From: Rhodocyclaceae bacterium
GTDB lineage: Bacteria; Pseudomonadota; Gammaproteobacteria; Burkholderiales; Rhodocyclaceae
Length of the DNA: 64,000 bases
NCBI GenBank assembly: GCA_006218025.1
Contig: VBWA01000004.1
Span: 79,831-143,830, forward strand
Reading direction: 5' to 3'
Part shown: positions 49,556-58,200 of the stretch, one piece after another
Position numbering within the stretch: the stretch's first letter is position 1
Layout: each line of letters starts with the position of its first letter
Notes under the pieces: generated by a model
The model's input: the letters and a program-made list of their open reading frames with translations, nothing else
Told to the model about the DNA's origin: nothing
Databases searched by the model: none
Program-made: the position numbers and the translations under genes

Positions 49556-51684
49556 TGCCCGGACCTTCGCCGATCCGGGACACGCGAGGAAGCGGGCCGC
49601 ACAGCCTCCCGCTCGATCAGCCATTCGCCGCCGGTCTTGACCCAATGCAGCACTTTCAGCGTTCTGTCCTTGTAACTGTCGGAACTGTAGCGCTGCTCGA
49701 ATTCGGCGACAAAGACGTCCTTTGCCATTTCATTCAGGCGGAAGTTTCGCACCTCGACCTGGACCCGATCCGGCTTGGCAAGCCGCTGCGCCCGCTGCCT
49801 TGCCCAATTCGCCCGGCTTGAACCATCAGCCGGCACAAACGAGGGCGCATAGAAACCGGCATACGCGACGTAGGCCTTGGCCGACCAGGCGGCGGCCCAC
49901 GCCTTTACCCGATCGGTAAGGATCTTGCCCTGCGACGGTGCAGGCTCAGCGGAAGATGCCTGCTTCTCAATGCCGGCAACTGCCGTCGTCGCCTCGGTGG
50001 CAGCAAGCCCCAGCGAAGCCGAGGCCGCCAATGCTGGCATGGGTGCCTCGGGACCGACAGATGGTGACATTGGTGCCTCGGACGCCGGCGCCGGAGAGCG
50101 CGGCGCCAGGGACGAAAGCATGAGCGGCGAAACCGCATGCCCCGGCACAGCCGAGGTGCGCGGCGTAGGCATCGGCGGCGGATAGGACAAGGGGGGGGCC
50201 GAGGCTGGTGGCGCAGCCGGACGCGGGATGATCGCATCATTGGCCGGCACAGGAACGTCCAGCAGTGCCAGCGCCCTTGCCGTCAACGCGTCGAGATCGA
50301 CCAGATAGTTGTTGGGCGCATCAGGCGGGCATATCTCGGAAGCGACAATTGGCGCGAGCTCGCTGGAATCGGGTGTCTGCTCACTCTCGATCCGCTTCAG
50401 TCCGAGAAACTCGAGCAGACGGCCGATTCCGGCCTGGGTGCGCAAATATGACAGCGCCAGATCCACATCGGCATTGACTGCCGTGCGGCGGGCGTTGAGG
50501 AGTTCGTTCTCGGTATCCAGCAAGTCGAGCAGCGAGCGCTGGCCTATGTTGAACTGGGCCTTGTAGGCATCGCGTGTCTTTTCGATTGAACTGACTTGAA
50601 GATCGAGATTGGACAGCTGAGCTCTCAAACGCAGCACATCGTTGTAGGCGATGGAAAGGGTCTGCCGAATGTCGCGACAGGCCTTGTCCCGCAGGTCCAC
50701 CGACAGACTCTTGCGCTCGGCGTAGACACGCTGTCGTGCAATATCGGCACCGCCGTTGAACAGGTTGTAGCTGAAGACAACTTCGGCGACATTGTTCTGG
50801 CGAGTGCCACTCACCCCCTGATAGTTGCCGGTGTTCTCGTTGCGCATGCGCAGGTCGAGCTTGGGATGAAATGCGCTACGGCGCACCTCGACATCGTGCT
50901 GGGCGGATTCGACGTTTTCTACCGACGCGCGCAGGGCCGGATTGTTCCTGAATGCAGCCTTCAAGGCTTCCGGTTCGCTGACAGGATAATCCGTTCCCAG
51001 ACGGGCCGGCCCGAACATCACCGGCGGCGGCCGGTCACCGACAAGGCGCAAAAAACGCGCCATCACGTCGTGCAGATTGGCCGCCTCCGTAGTCAGATTC
51101 AGTTCGGCCAATGCCAGACGGCCCGCAGCGTGCTCCACATCCACCCGCCGCCCTGCGCCGGCCTGTGCGCGGCGCAGCAGCTGCTCGTAGCTGGCGCGGT
51201 GCTCGACGTAGTTGTTCTCGGCCAGAAACATCAACTGGCGATAACGAATTACGTCGTAGTACACGCGACCGGCCTCCAGCGCCGCGTTTTCTGCCGCATC
51301 GAGCAATTCGAAATAGCGCGTCAGTCGCGCCTTGTCCAGACGCTTGACGTCGCTCGACGTAGCAAAACCGTCGTACAACATCTGGTTCAGGGTGAGGGTA
51401 TAGCCATTGCGGTTGTATTCGCGATCGACGACCCCCGGCTGCTTGAGCGTTTCCCTGGCGGCAGCGTTGGTGTAATCGAGGCGCGGGAAAAACCCGGCCC
51501 GTGCGACATCGACATCACCGCCCGCCGCCTTGAACGCATGCCATTTCGAGAGCACTTCGGGGTTAGTCAGCACCACCTTCTGCGCGACCTCCTTCAGCGT
51601 CAAATGGGCGGCCGCTGCCGCCTTGCCAGCCTGAAGGCAAAGCAAAGCGATTGCCAACAAAAAGGCCTTTTGTGAGACTCCCAT
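49552..51684 (-). CDS. TolC-family outer membrane protein (LapE/AggA-like) with C-terminal NTF2-like extension
   Basis: A 710-residue protein. It has a signal peptide (residues 1-26). The TolC/OEP region (about residues 30-440) has the duplicated helical pattern and GRRVDVEHAAGRLALAELNL and FNIGQRSLLDLLDTENELLNARR motifs of type I secretion pores. A roughly 130-residue Pro/Ala/Ser-rich linker follows. The last 115 residues (VKAWAAAWSAKAYVAYAGFYAPSFVP... to KTGGEWLIEREAVR) look like a SnoaL/Cds6-type domain. It probably exports and anchors the adhesin at 55-64 kb. Start: ATG 51684; the frame upstream is not signal-like. It is divergent from lapG. Confidence 0.85.
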   Translation of the reverse strand: MGVSQKAFLLAIALLCLQAGKAAAAAHLTLKEVAQKVVLTNPEVLSKWHAFKAAGGDVDVARAGFFPRLDYTNAAARETLKQPGVVDREYNRNGYTLTLNQMLYDGFATSSDVKRLDKARLTRYFELLDAAENAALEAGRVYYDVIRYRQLMFLAENNYVEHRASYEQLLRRAQAGAGRRVDVEHAAGRLALAELNLTTEAANLHDVMARFLRLVGDRPPPVMFGPARLGTDYPVSEPEALKAAFRNNPALRASVENVESAQHDVEVRRSAFHPKLDLRMRNENTGNYQGVSGTRQNNVAEVVFSYNLFNGGADIARQRVYAERKSLSVDLRDKACRDIRQTLSIAYNDVLRLRAQLSNLDLQVSSIEKTRDAYKAQFNIGQRSLLDLLDTENELLNARRTAVNADVDLALSYLRTQAGIGRLLEFLGLKRIESEQTPDSSELAPIVASEICPPDAPNNYLVDLDALTARALALLDVPVPANDAIIPRPAAPPASAPPLSYPPPMPTPRTSAVPGHAVSPLMLSSLAPRSPAPASEAPMSPSVGPEAPMPALAASASLGLAATEATTAVAGIEKQASSAEPAPSQGKILTDRVKAWAAAWSAKAYVAYAGFYAPSFVPADGSSRANWARQRAQRLAKPDRVQVEVRNFRLNEMAKDVFVAEFEQRYSSDSYKDRTLKVLHWVKTGGEWLIEREAVRPASSRVPDRRRSGQ

Positions 51685-51724
51685 CCCGGTAACTTCAATC
51701 CTAGTGTATGGCTCAAACCATGCG

Positions 51725-51752
51725 ATTATAGTAACTGTTGTTCTCTTCGCAA
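51725..51752 (-). promoter_or_regulatory. promoter of the tolC-like/solute-binding-protein operon
   Basis: On the minus strand TTGCGA (51752-51747) and TATAAT (51730-51725) are 16 bases apart, about 40 bases before the tolC-like ATG. Good sigma-70 match. Confidence 0.6.
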
Positions 51753-51825
51753 GCCGCGAATCATAACCCACAAACCCGCCCACTTCCGGCCTGAGCCTTG
51801 GTATCGCTGCATCCTGCGATGCCTC

Positions 51826-52458
51826 GTGCTAACTTTGGCGATATCGGCAGTCTGGGCCTATGACTTCGATCGGCTGCAACAGCAGCTTAGTGCCCGTTTT
51901 GGTCCGGCTCGGGTTCCGTTGCTGCATGACTGGCAGGAGATGCTCGCCCGATCGAAGTCCCTGACCGAAAACGACAAGCTCAAAAAGGTCAATGACTTCA
52001 TCAATCGACGCATCGCGTTCGACGATGACATATGGATATGGAGCCAAAGCGAGTACTGGGCCACTCCACTGGAAACCATAGGCCAGGGCCGTGGCGACTG
52101 CGAAGATTTTGCGATCATCAAGTACTACTCGCTCAGGGATGCCGGGGTTCCCCTGGCCAAGCTGCGCCTGGTCTATGTCAAGGCGAGGTTGAGCGGCCCC
52201 GCGGGCCCCTATCTGCAAGCGCATATGGTGCTGGCCTACTACGCTACACCGAACGCGGAACCCTTGGTCCTGGACAATTTCGTCCCCGTTATCAAACCGG
52301 CCTCGCAGCGCGGCGACCTGCAACCGATATTCAGCTTCAACAGCGAGGCCATCTGGAATGGCGTTGCCGGCAATGCCGCTCAGGGATACGGCGGAACCGT
52401 CCAGCTTTCGCGCTGGCAGGACCTGCTGCAACGAGCTCGGAACGAAGGATTCGATTGA
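51826..52458 (+). CDS. lapG: LapG-type periplasmic cysteine protease (transglutaminase-like)
   Basis: A 210-residue protease that in known systems cuts a di-alanine site near the N-terminus of the LapA adhesin and is held inactive by LapD. Catalytic residues are in place: Cys92 (GQGRGDCEDFA), His133 (YLQAHMVLAYY) and Asp150 (PLVLDNF). The N-terminus WAYDFDRL follows a hydrophobic signal core. The start is uncertain: GTG 51826 leaves no positive n-region. The frame stays open upstream with RCILRCL but has no ATG, GTG or TTG there; CTG at 51814 would restore a signal peptide. It is divergent from the tolC-like gene and 36 bases before lapD. Confidence 0.88.
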   Translation: MLTLAISAVWAYDFDRLQQQLSARFGPARVPLLHDWQEMLARSKSLTENDKLKKVNDFINRRIAFDDDIWIWSQSEYWATPLETIGQGRGDCEDFAIIKYYSLRDAGVPLAKLRLVYVKARLSGPAGPYLQAHMVLAYYATPNAEPLVLDNFVPVIKPASQRGDLQPIFSFNSEAIWNGVAGNAAQGYGGTVQLSRWQDLLQRARNEGFD

Positions 52459-52494
52459 TCATGCAGCACACGAGAATTTAAGGAAGGAACCGCC

Positions 52495-54426
52495 ATGTCC
52501 ATGTATCGCCAACTTTGGCTCGCCATCATTCTCAGCATGTCGCTGGCACTGGCAGGAAGTCTGATCACCTCGCTACTGGCAGGCCGCGCCTATCTCGAAC
52601 AACAGCTGAGCATCAAGAATGCCGACAATGCGTCGGCCCTGGCGCTGTCGCTGAGCCAGCAGAATCTGGACGCGGTGGCAGTCGAACTGACCGTTGCGGC
52701 GCTGTTCGACAAGGGTCATTACGACTCGATTCGGGTCGACGACCCCTATGGCAAGCCGATGATCGTACTTGCTGGTCCGGCCGGAATACCCAACGCCCCG
52801 GCCTGGTTCGTGCAACGCCTGCCGATCAACCCCGATCCTGGCATCGCGCAGATTACCAGCGGCTGGAAACAGTTTGGTACCGTCACGCTGCTCAGCAACA
52901 GCCGCTTTGGTTACGAGGCGCTGTGGAACGGCACCAAGAACATAGTTGCCGCCCTGACGCTGGCCAGCATTATCGCCGGCTATCTTGGCAGCCTGATCCT
53001 GCGGCGTCTGCGCCGCCCCCTGCAGGCGGTCATCGCCCAGGCGGAAGCGATCACCGACCGGCGTTTCATCTCCATCCCGGAGCCGGATGTACCCGAGCTG
53101 CGGCAACTCGCAATCGCCATGAATACGACCGTGGCCCGCCTCAAAACGATGTTCGACGACGAAGCCGCAAGACTCGAAACCATGCGCCGCGAAGCCAACT
53201 GCGACCCCTTGACGGGACTGGCCAACCGCGAATTCTTCATTTCCCGGTTGCGCTCTTCGCTCGAGGGCGAGAACTCGACCGGCGGCACTCTGTTCCTGAT
53301 TCGCGTTGCCGATCTGACCGGCATCAACAAGCGATTGGGGCGAGAGGCGACCGACGATCTGTTGCGGCGGATTGGCGAGACAGTCGGCGCTGGTGGTACG
53401 GCGACGGCGGAGAGCCTCGCCGCGCGCATGAACGGAGCCGACTTCGCGCTGCTGCTGCCGGGACAAACGGCTAGCGGCGAGATCGCGGAGACGCTGCTGC
53501 AGGCCCTGATCAAGACCATGGAGGCTTTCGTCGAGGGCGGCCCATCGGCCTTTATCGGCATGGGCATCTTCAAACAGGGCACGGGACTGCGTGTGCTGCT
53601 GTCGCAAACCGATGCGGCACTGATCGCGGCAGAGGCCGAAGGCATCAATACCATCCGCGAAGCCGCGATCGAGACCGATACCGACACGCCGCGGAGCGCC
53701 GAGCAGTGGTCGCAGATCATCACCAAGGCGCTCGATCCGGAGTGGCTGCGCCTGGTCTCTTTTCCGGTCGTCGATATGCGGGGCAGGCTGCTGCATGAAG
53801 AGTGTCCGCTGCGACTCAAGTACGACGCGAAGGGCGAGTGGCTTCCGGCGGGGCGCTTTCTGCCTGTTGCGGAGCGACTGGGTCTTTCACCGGAACTGGA
53901 TCTCGCTGCGCTGGCAATGGGCCTGGCGGACCTTGAACAGAAGCCCGCGCTGAAAGGTCTGGCCATCAACCTGTCGGCCAGTTCGCTAGCTGCGGCGGGC
54001 TTCCAGCAGAAGCTCGACGCCCTCCTGATCAAGCACCGCAAGGCCGCGGCTCGGCTCTGGATCGAAATTGCCGAGACAGGCGTGCTGAAGCATGTCGAGG
54101 CGTTCCGCAGCTTGTGCAAGGTGCTCAGAAGCTACCACTGCCAAGTGGGAGTCGAACACTTCGGGCGGCAGTTCAGCCAGATTGGACAGTTGCATGATCT
54201 TGGTCTGAACTACATCAAGGTTGATGCCAGCTTTACCCGTCGCCTCGACACCAATCCGGGCAATCAAGCCTTCCTCAAAGGGGTCAGTTCGATCGCGCAC
54301 AATATCGGCCTGCTGGTCATCGCCGAAGGCGTAGCCAGCGGATCCGAGTTCGCCCTTCTGAGTGCGGTAGGATTCGACGGTGCGACCGGCCCCGGAGTCA
54401 GGGTCGCCGACATCGAACCTAAATGA
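52495..54426 (+). CDS. lapD: LapD-type c-di-GMP receptor with degenerate GGDEF and EAL domains
   Basis: A 643-residue inner-membrane receptor. A membrane helix (about residues 5-28) is followed by a periplasmic domain of the LapD/MoxY type (with SWK-like GWKQFG, DPYGKPM), a second helix (about 150-170), HAMP, GGDEF and EAL domains. GGDEF reads NGADF (residues 313-317), so it is not a cyclase. The EAL signature at the start of the last domain is also lost (DMRGRLLHEE), so it is not a phosphodiesterase. In characterised LapD the EAL domain binds c-di-GMP and the periplasmic domain captures LapG. A repeat copy (53379-53403) encodes TVGAGGTA just before NGADF. Confidence 0.92.
   Translation: MSMYRQLWLAIILSMSLALAGSLITSLLAGRAYLEQQLSIKNADNASALALSLSQQNLDAVAVELTVAALFDKGHYDSIRVDDPYGKPMIVLAGPAGIPNAPAWFVQRLPINPDPGIAQITSGWKQFGTVTLLSNSRFGYEALWNGTKNIVAALTLASIIAGYLGSLILRRLRRPLQAVIAQAEAITDRRFISIPEPDVPELRQLAIAMNTTVARLKTMFDDEAARLETMRREANCDPLTGLANREFFISRLRSSLEGENSTGGTLFLIRVADLTGINKRLGREATDDLLRRIGETVGAGGTATAESLAARMNGADFALLLPGQTASGEIAETLLQALIKTMEAFVEGGPSAFIGMGIFKQGTGLRVLLSQTDAALIAAEAEGINTIREAAIETDTDTPRSAEQWSQIITKALDPEWLRLVSFPVVDMRGRLLHEECPLRLKYDAKGEWLPAGRFLPVAERLGLSPELDLAALAMGLADLEQKPALKGLAINLSASSLAAAGFQQKLDALLIKHRKAAARLWIEIAETGVLKHVEAFRSLCKVLRSYHCQVGVEHFGRQFSQIGQLHDLGLNYIKVDASFTRRLDTNPGNQAFLKGVSSIAHNIGLLVIAEGVASGSEFALLSAVGFDGATGPGVRVADIEPK
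53379..53403 (+). repeat. interspersed 25-bp repeat, copy 8 (inside lapD)
   Basis: 22 of 25 matches; read in frame as VGAGGTA within the degenerate GGDEF domain. Confidence 0.7.
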
Positions 54427-54444
54427 CGACCCCCTACCCCCAAG

Positions 54445-54541
54445 CCCCCTTCCCGAGGAAGGGGGTGACTTCGGTTCAGCCGCTACGCGGCTTCCGGTTA
54501 CTTGGCTTGTCGCCTCCTTGGGACGGCCCGACGGAGGCGAC
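54445..54541 (+). promoter_or_regulatory. three consecutive hairpins between lapD and the next gene, the last burying its ribosome-binding site
   Basis: CCCCCTTCC-cga-GGAAGGGGG (54445-54465), AGCCGC-tac-GCGGCT (54478-54492), and GTCGCCTCC (54509-54517) with GGAGGCGAC (54533-54541). The third ends directly at the ATG at 54542 and its 3' arm is the Shine-Dalgarno GGAGG. The first resembles REP-type intergenic repeats. No T-run follows any of them. Confidence 0.65.
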
Positions 54542-55084
54542 ATGAGCAAGCCACCGCAACTGGAGCAGTTCAGCACCAGCTACGTTTCGGAGCAGGACAG
54601 GCTGTTGCTGCGCGTTCGCAGCAGCGACGACGCCGAATACCGCTTCTGGATTACCCGCCGCTACCTGGCACTGCTATGGCCGATGCTGATGAAAATGGCC
54701 GACGCGTTCAGCAGCCGCAAGGCACCCGGTGATCCGCTTGCGCGAAACGCGCTGGCCGAACTGGCTCATGGCGAAGCGGTCAGCAAGGCAGACTTTGGCA
54801 GCGCATACCAGGATGGATCGCTGTTTCCCCTGGGGGAGGAACCCATCCTCCTCGCCCGCATCACGGTCAAGCCCCCGGAAGGCAACACCCAGACGCTGAC
54901 TCTCCTGCCGCAGCAGGGTCAGGGGATCAACCTCGAACTGGATGAAAGGCTGGTGCATGTGCTGGCGCGCCTGCTGCAGGAAGCCGCCACCGCTGCGGAA
55001 TGGGGGCTCAGCCTGCGCGTCGCCACCGGCACCGCCATCACGCCCGAGGCAACGGACCCGGCCGCACCCCGGTTGCTGCACTAA
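54542..55084 (+). CDS. conserved hypothetical protein of the adhesin locus
   Basis: A 180-residue soluble protein, not recognised. The first half is charged with an amphipathic helical stretch (YRFWITRRYLALLWPMLMKMADAF). The second half has beta-like segments (ILLARITVKPPEGNTQTLTLLPQQGQGINLELDERLVHVLARLLQEA). There is no signal peptide, so it is probably cytoplasmic. It lies between lapD and the adhesin gene (convergent) and may have a local role, but nothing proves it. Its GGAGG ribosome-binding site is in a hairpin stem. A repeat-derived terminator follows the stop. Confidence 0.7.
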   Translation: MSKPPQLEQFSTSYVSEQDRLLLRVRSSDDAEYRFWITRRYLALLWPMLMKMADAFSSRKAPGDPLARNALAELAHGEAVSKADFGSAYQDGSLFPLGEEPILLARITVKPPEGNTQTLTLLPQQGQGINLELDERLVHVLARLLQEAATAAEWGLSLRVATGTAITPEATDPAAPRLLH

Positions 55085-55150
55085 GACGCAGTTTCAGCGA
55101 AGGCTGGTGCCGGCCTTTTGGGCATCGAGCATGGCCGGGCGCAACAAAAT

Positions 55151-55175
55151 CGCCGTATCACCAGCGCCGACTTCT
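55151..55175 (-). repeat. interspersed 25-bp repeat, copy 9 (intergenic, forms terminator)
   Basis: 22 of 25 matches; half of it pairs with a nearby inverted CGGCGCTGG to make the terminator at 55161-55198. Confidence 0.8.
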
Positions 55176-55198
55176 GACCGCCGGCGCTGGCGTTTTTT
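55161..55198 (+). terminator. terminator built from a repeat copy and its inverted half
   Basis: CCAGCGCCG (55161-55169), part of a copy of the interspersed repeat, pairs with CGGCGCTGG (55182-55190) across a 12-base loop. Six T follow (55193-55198). It ends the gene at 54542-55084 and faces the convergent adhesin gene. Confidence 0.8.
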
Positions 55199-55239
55199 CA
55201 GCGCTCTGCGCGCCGGAACTCCGCGGACGCGGGCCGGCG

Positions 55240-58200
55240 TCAGTCGGTAATCAGCTTGCCCTTGGTCAGCAGATCCTGAATGATCTGCTGGTCAGTGGTG
55301 CTGACGCCGATCAGATCCACACCCTGCAACAGCACGGTCTGATCCTCCGCTCCCGCCGTGAAACCGCCACCGAAACCACCACTGGAACTGATGTGCACCG
55401 TGGTGTCGCTGCCAGACTTCTCGAAATGCAGGAAGTTGGCCAGATTGCCGGTCAGGACAGTGTGATTCTCGCCCGCGAGCAGATCGCGCAGATCCAGCAC
55501 ATCGCCGCCCAACGGCTGCGACGCGGCATCAAAGTCGGTCACGGTATCCATCGCCGGTGTACCCCTGGCGCCGGCATCCACCAGCGTCCACTCGAAGGTG
55601 TCCGACAGCAGACCGCCGGTCAGCGTGTCGTCGCCGGCGCCCCCGGCCAGGGTGTCCGAGCCGTCGCCACCCGTCAGAGTGTCGTTGCCTGCGCCGCCTT
55701 CAAGCCGGTCATCGCCCACGCCGCCATCTAGCGTGTCCACGCCCGCATCGCCGCGCAAAACATCATTGCCGGCACCGCCCGACAAGCTGTCGGCGCCGTC
55801 GCCGCCGGACAATACGTCATTGTCGGCTTCACCGGTCAGCGTATCGCTGCCCGCGCCGCCGAGCAGGATGTCGCTGCCGGTGCCGCCGCTGAGCGTGTCG
55901 TCGCCGGCCAGGCCGGAGATCATGTCGTTGGCGTTGGTGCCGGCGATGGTGTCGTTGGCGGCATCGGTACCGGACGTCTGGTTGGTGACGATATTCAGGG
56001 TCAAGGTTGCCGTCGACGTATCCAGGGTGTTGTCGGTCAGCGTGTATTGGATGACTTCCGGCGCGATTGGCGTGGCGCCGCCATCCAGCGGCGTGACGTC
56101 GAAGGCGACATCGCGCACCCACAGCTCCGGCGTTGTAATGTAATAGTTGTAATCCCCGGCAAGAATCTTCACCGAGCCGACGTGGGCCCACTCCTTCGGC
56201 AGTTCGAACCACTGGCTTGTCGTCAGGTTCAGCGACGCCTGGCCGATCTCACCGCCGTGGATGTCGTAGGCTGTGAAGGTCACCGGGCAATTGCCGACAT
56301 AGGTGAGGTAGAACTTCACACCCTCCACGCCGTGCGCATAGGTGGCGCGGTTGAAGGTCACCAGCAGCGCCTCCAGGTCGCCCAGGTCGTTGGCGTTGGG
56401 CGTATCCCCGACGCTGGTCACGCCGGCACCGTTGGCGCCGTCGAAGAACACCGTCCCCGATCCCGCCACGCTGCTGTCGCGGGCGATGCCCTGCAGTGTG
56501 ATGCCGCTGGCCGACGGATCCGCCGTGAAAGTGGCGGAAACATCCTGGTTGGCGTCCGTATCGTGAATCGACACCACCGCCTGGGCGTCGGCGATAACGG
56601 CACTCCCTACCGACGCGGGGTCGAGCGTCAGGTTGACATTGAAAGTCTGCGTTGCCTCGGCGAACATGCCGTCGGCCAGCAGGATGCTGATGGTCTTGCT
56701 GGTTTCGCCGGCGGAGAAGATGACGCTGCCCGAACCGGCAAGATAATCGTTGGGCTGGGTCGCCGTATTGTCAGCCGTCGCCCAGTCCACCGTAATACTC
56801 TCGCTGCCCGCGTGCGACAGGGTGACGGTAAGCATGGCCACACCCGCCGATTCATCGACCCGCAGGTCGGCGATGCTGACCGCCGGCGGCGCAATGTCGC
56901 CGACAATCATCGCGGTGCCGCTGGCCACGCTGTTGTTGGTCGCGCCCGCCGTCCGAGTTGCCATCAACTGGAAGCTCTCGTTGCCCTCCGACAAGCCGTC
57001 GGCGACGGTATTGGTCCGCACCCAGACGCTGGTCGCCCCGGCGGCAATGGTTACCGAAGACGCCGCCACCCACGGCCCGCCCGAGCCGACCGTGGAAACT
57101 TCCAACGGAGTTGCGGTGGCGAAGTCGCTGCCGCTAATGGCCGAGCCGCCCGCCAGGGCCAGATCCAGAGTTACATCGGCGTCGCTGGCCCGCGACAAGT
57201 CAATGCGGAACACCGCATCCGCGCCCTCGGCCATGCTCGGGTTGGAGACGATGAAAGTGGGGCTCTCGGCAGCGATGGTATCGACGATATAGCCGGTGGC
57301 CGTTGCATCGCCTAGAGTTGCCAGGCCGGTCGAACCGGCGGCCAGGGTAGCTGTTACGGTGAAGTTCTCCAGCGCCTCGCCACGCGTATCGGCGAGAGTC
57401 GTCACGCTGATCGTGCCACTGGTGTTGCCTGCAGCGATCGTTAGCGTACCGCCAACAACTCCGGTGAAGTCAGTACCCGAAGTCGCCGTGCCGCTGGCCG
57501 TGGACCAGTTCAGCGTGATGTCTTCAGCCGATGCCTGCGACAGATGCACCGTGAAGGTCGCGGTTCCGCCTTCAATCACCGGCGTGGCGTCGTCGATGCT
57601 AATGACGGGAGGCGGCGAGTCGTCGATGATTGTCATTGCGGCCGTCGCGCTGGCGTTGAGAGTGGTGCCGGCAGTAACTGTCGCCGTCAGCGAGAAATTC
57701 TCCGCCGATTCGTTCACCGCATCGTTCAGGATCGGAACGCGCACCAAAGCTGTCGTCTGGCCGGCAGCGATGGTCACGGCAGTTGCGGGCGTCCAACTGG
57801 TACCGCCATTGGTCGAAACCTCAAGACTGTTGGTGTAATCGCTACCTGCGAGGGCTGTACCGTCATTCAGTGCCAGAGCAAAGGTCACCGCTGCCGCGCT
57901 GGTGCGCGTCAGGCCCACAGTGAATACCGCATACCCATTGAAGCCTTCGATCACATCGGCTGTCGAAACCGGCGTGGTGGCACCCCCTGTGGCTACGTAA
58001 ACATAGGGATTCGCCTGCTGCGTCGGGTTCATGTCCCAGATGTAGCAGGTGGCCTGCGCATCGCCCAGGCGCGCCGGCCCGCTGACGCTGGTGAGATTGA
58101 GGAAGAAATTCTCGATTCCCTGCGCGGGCGCATCGTTGTTGCTGAGAATCGCCACAGTACGAGTCACCGAGGTGCTACCTGCAGCAATGGTACGGGTACC

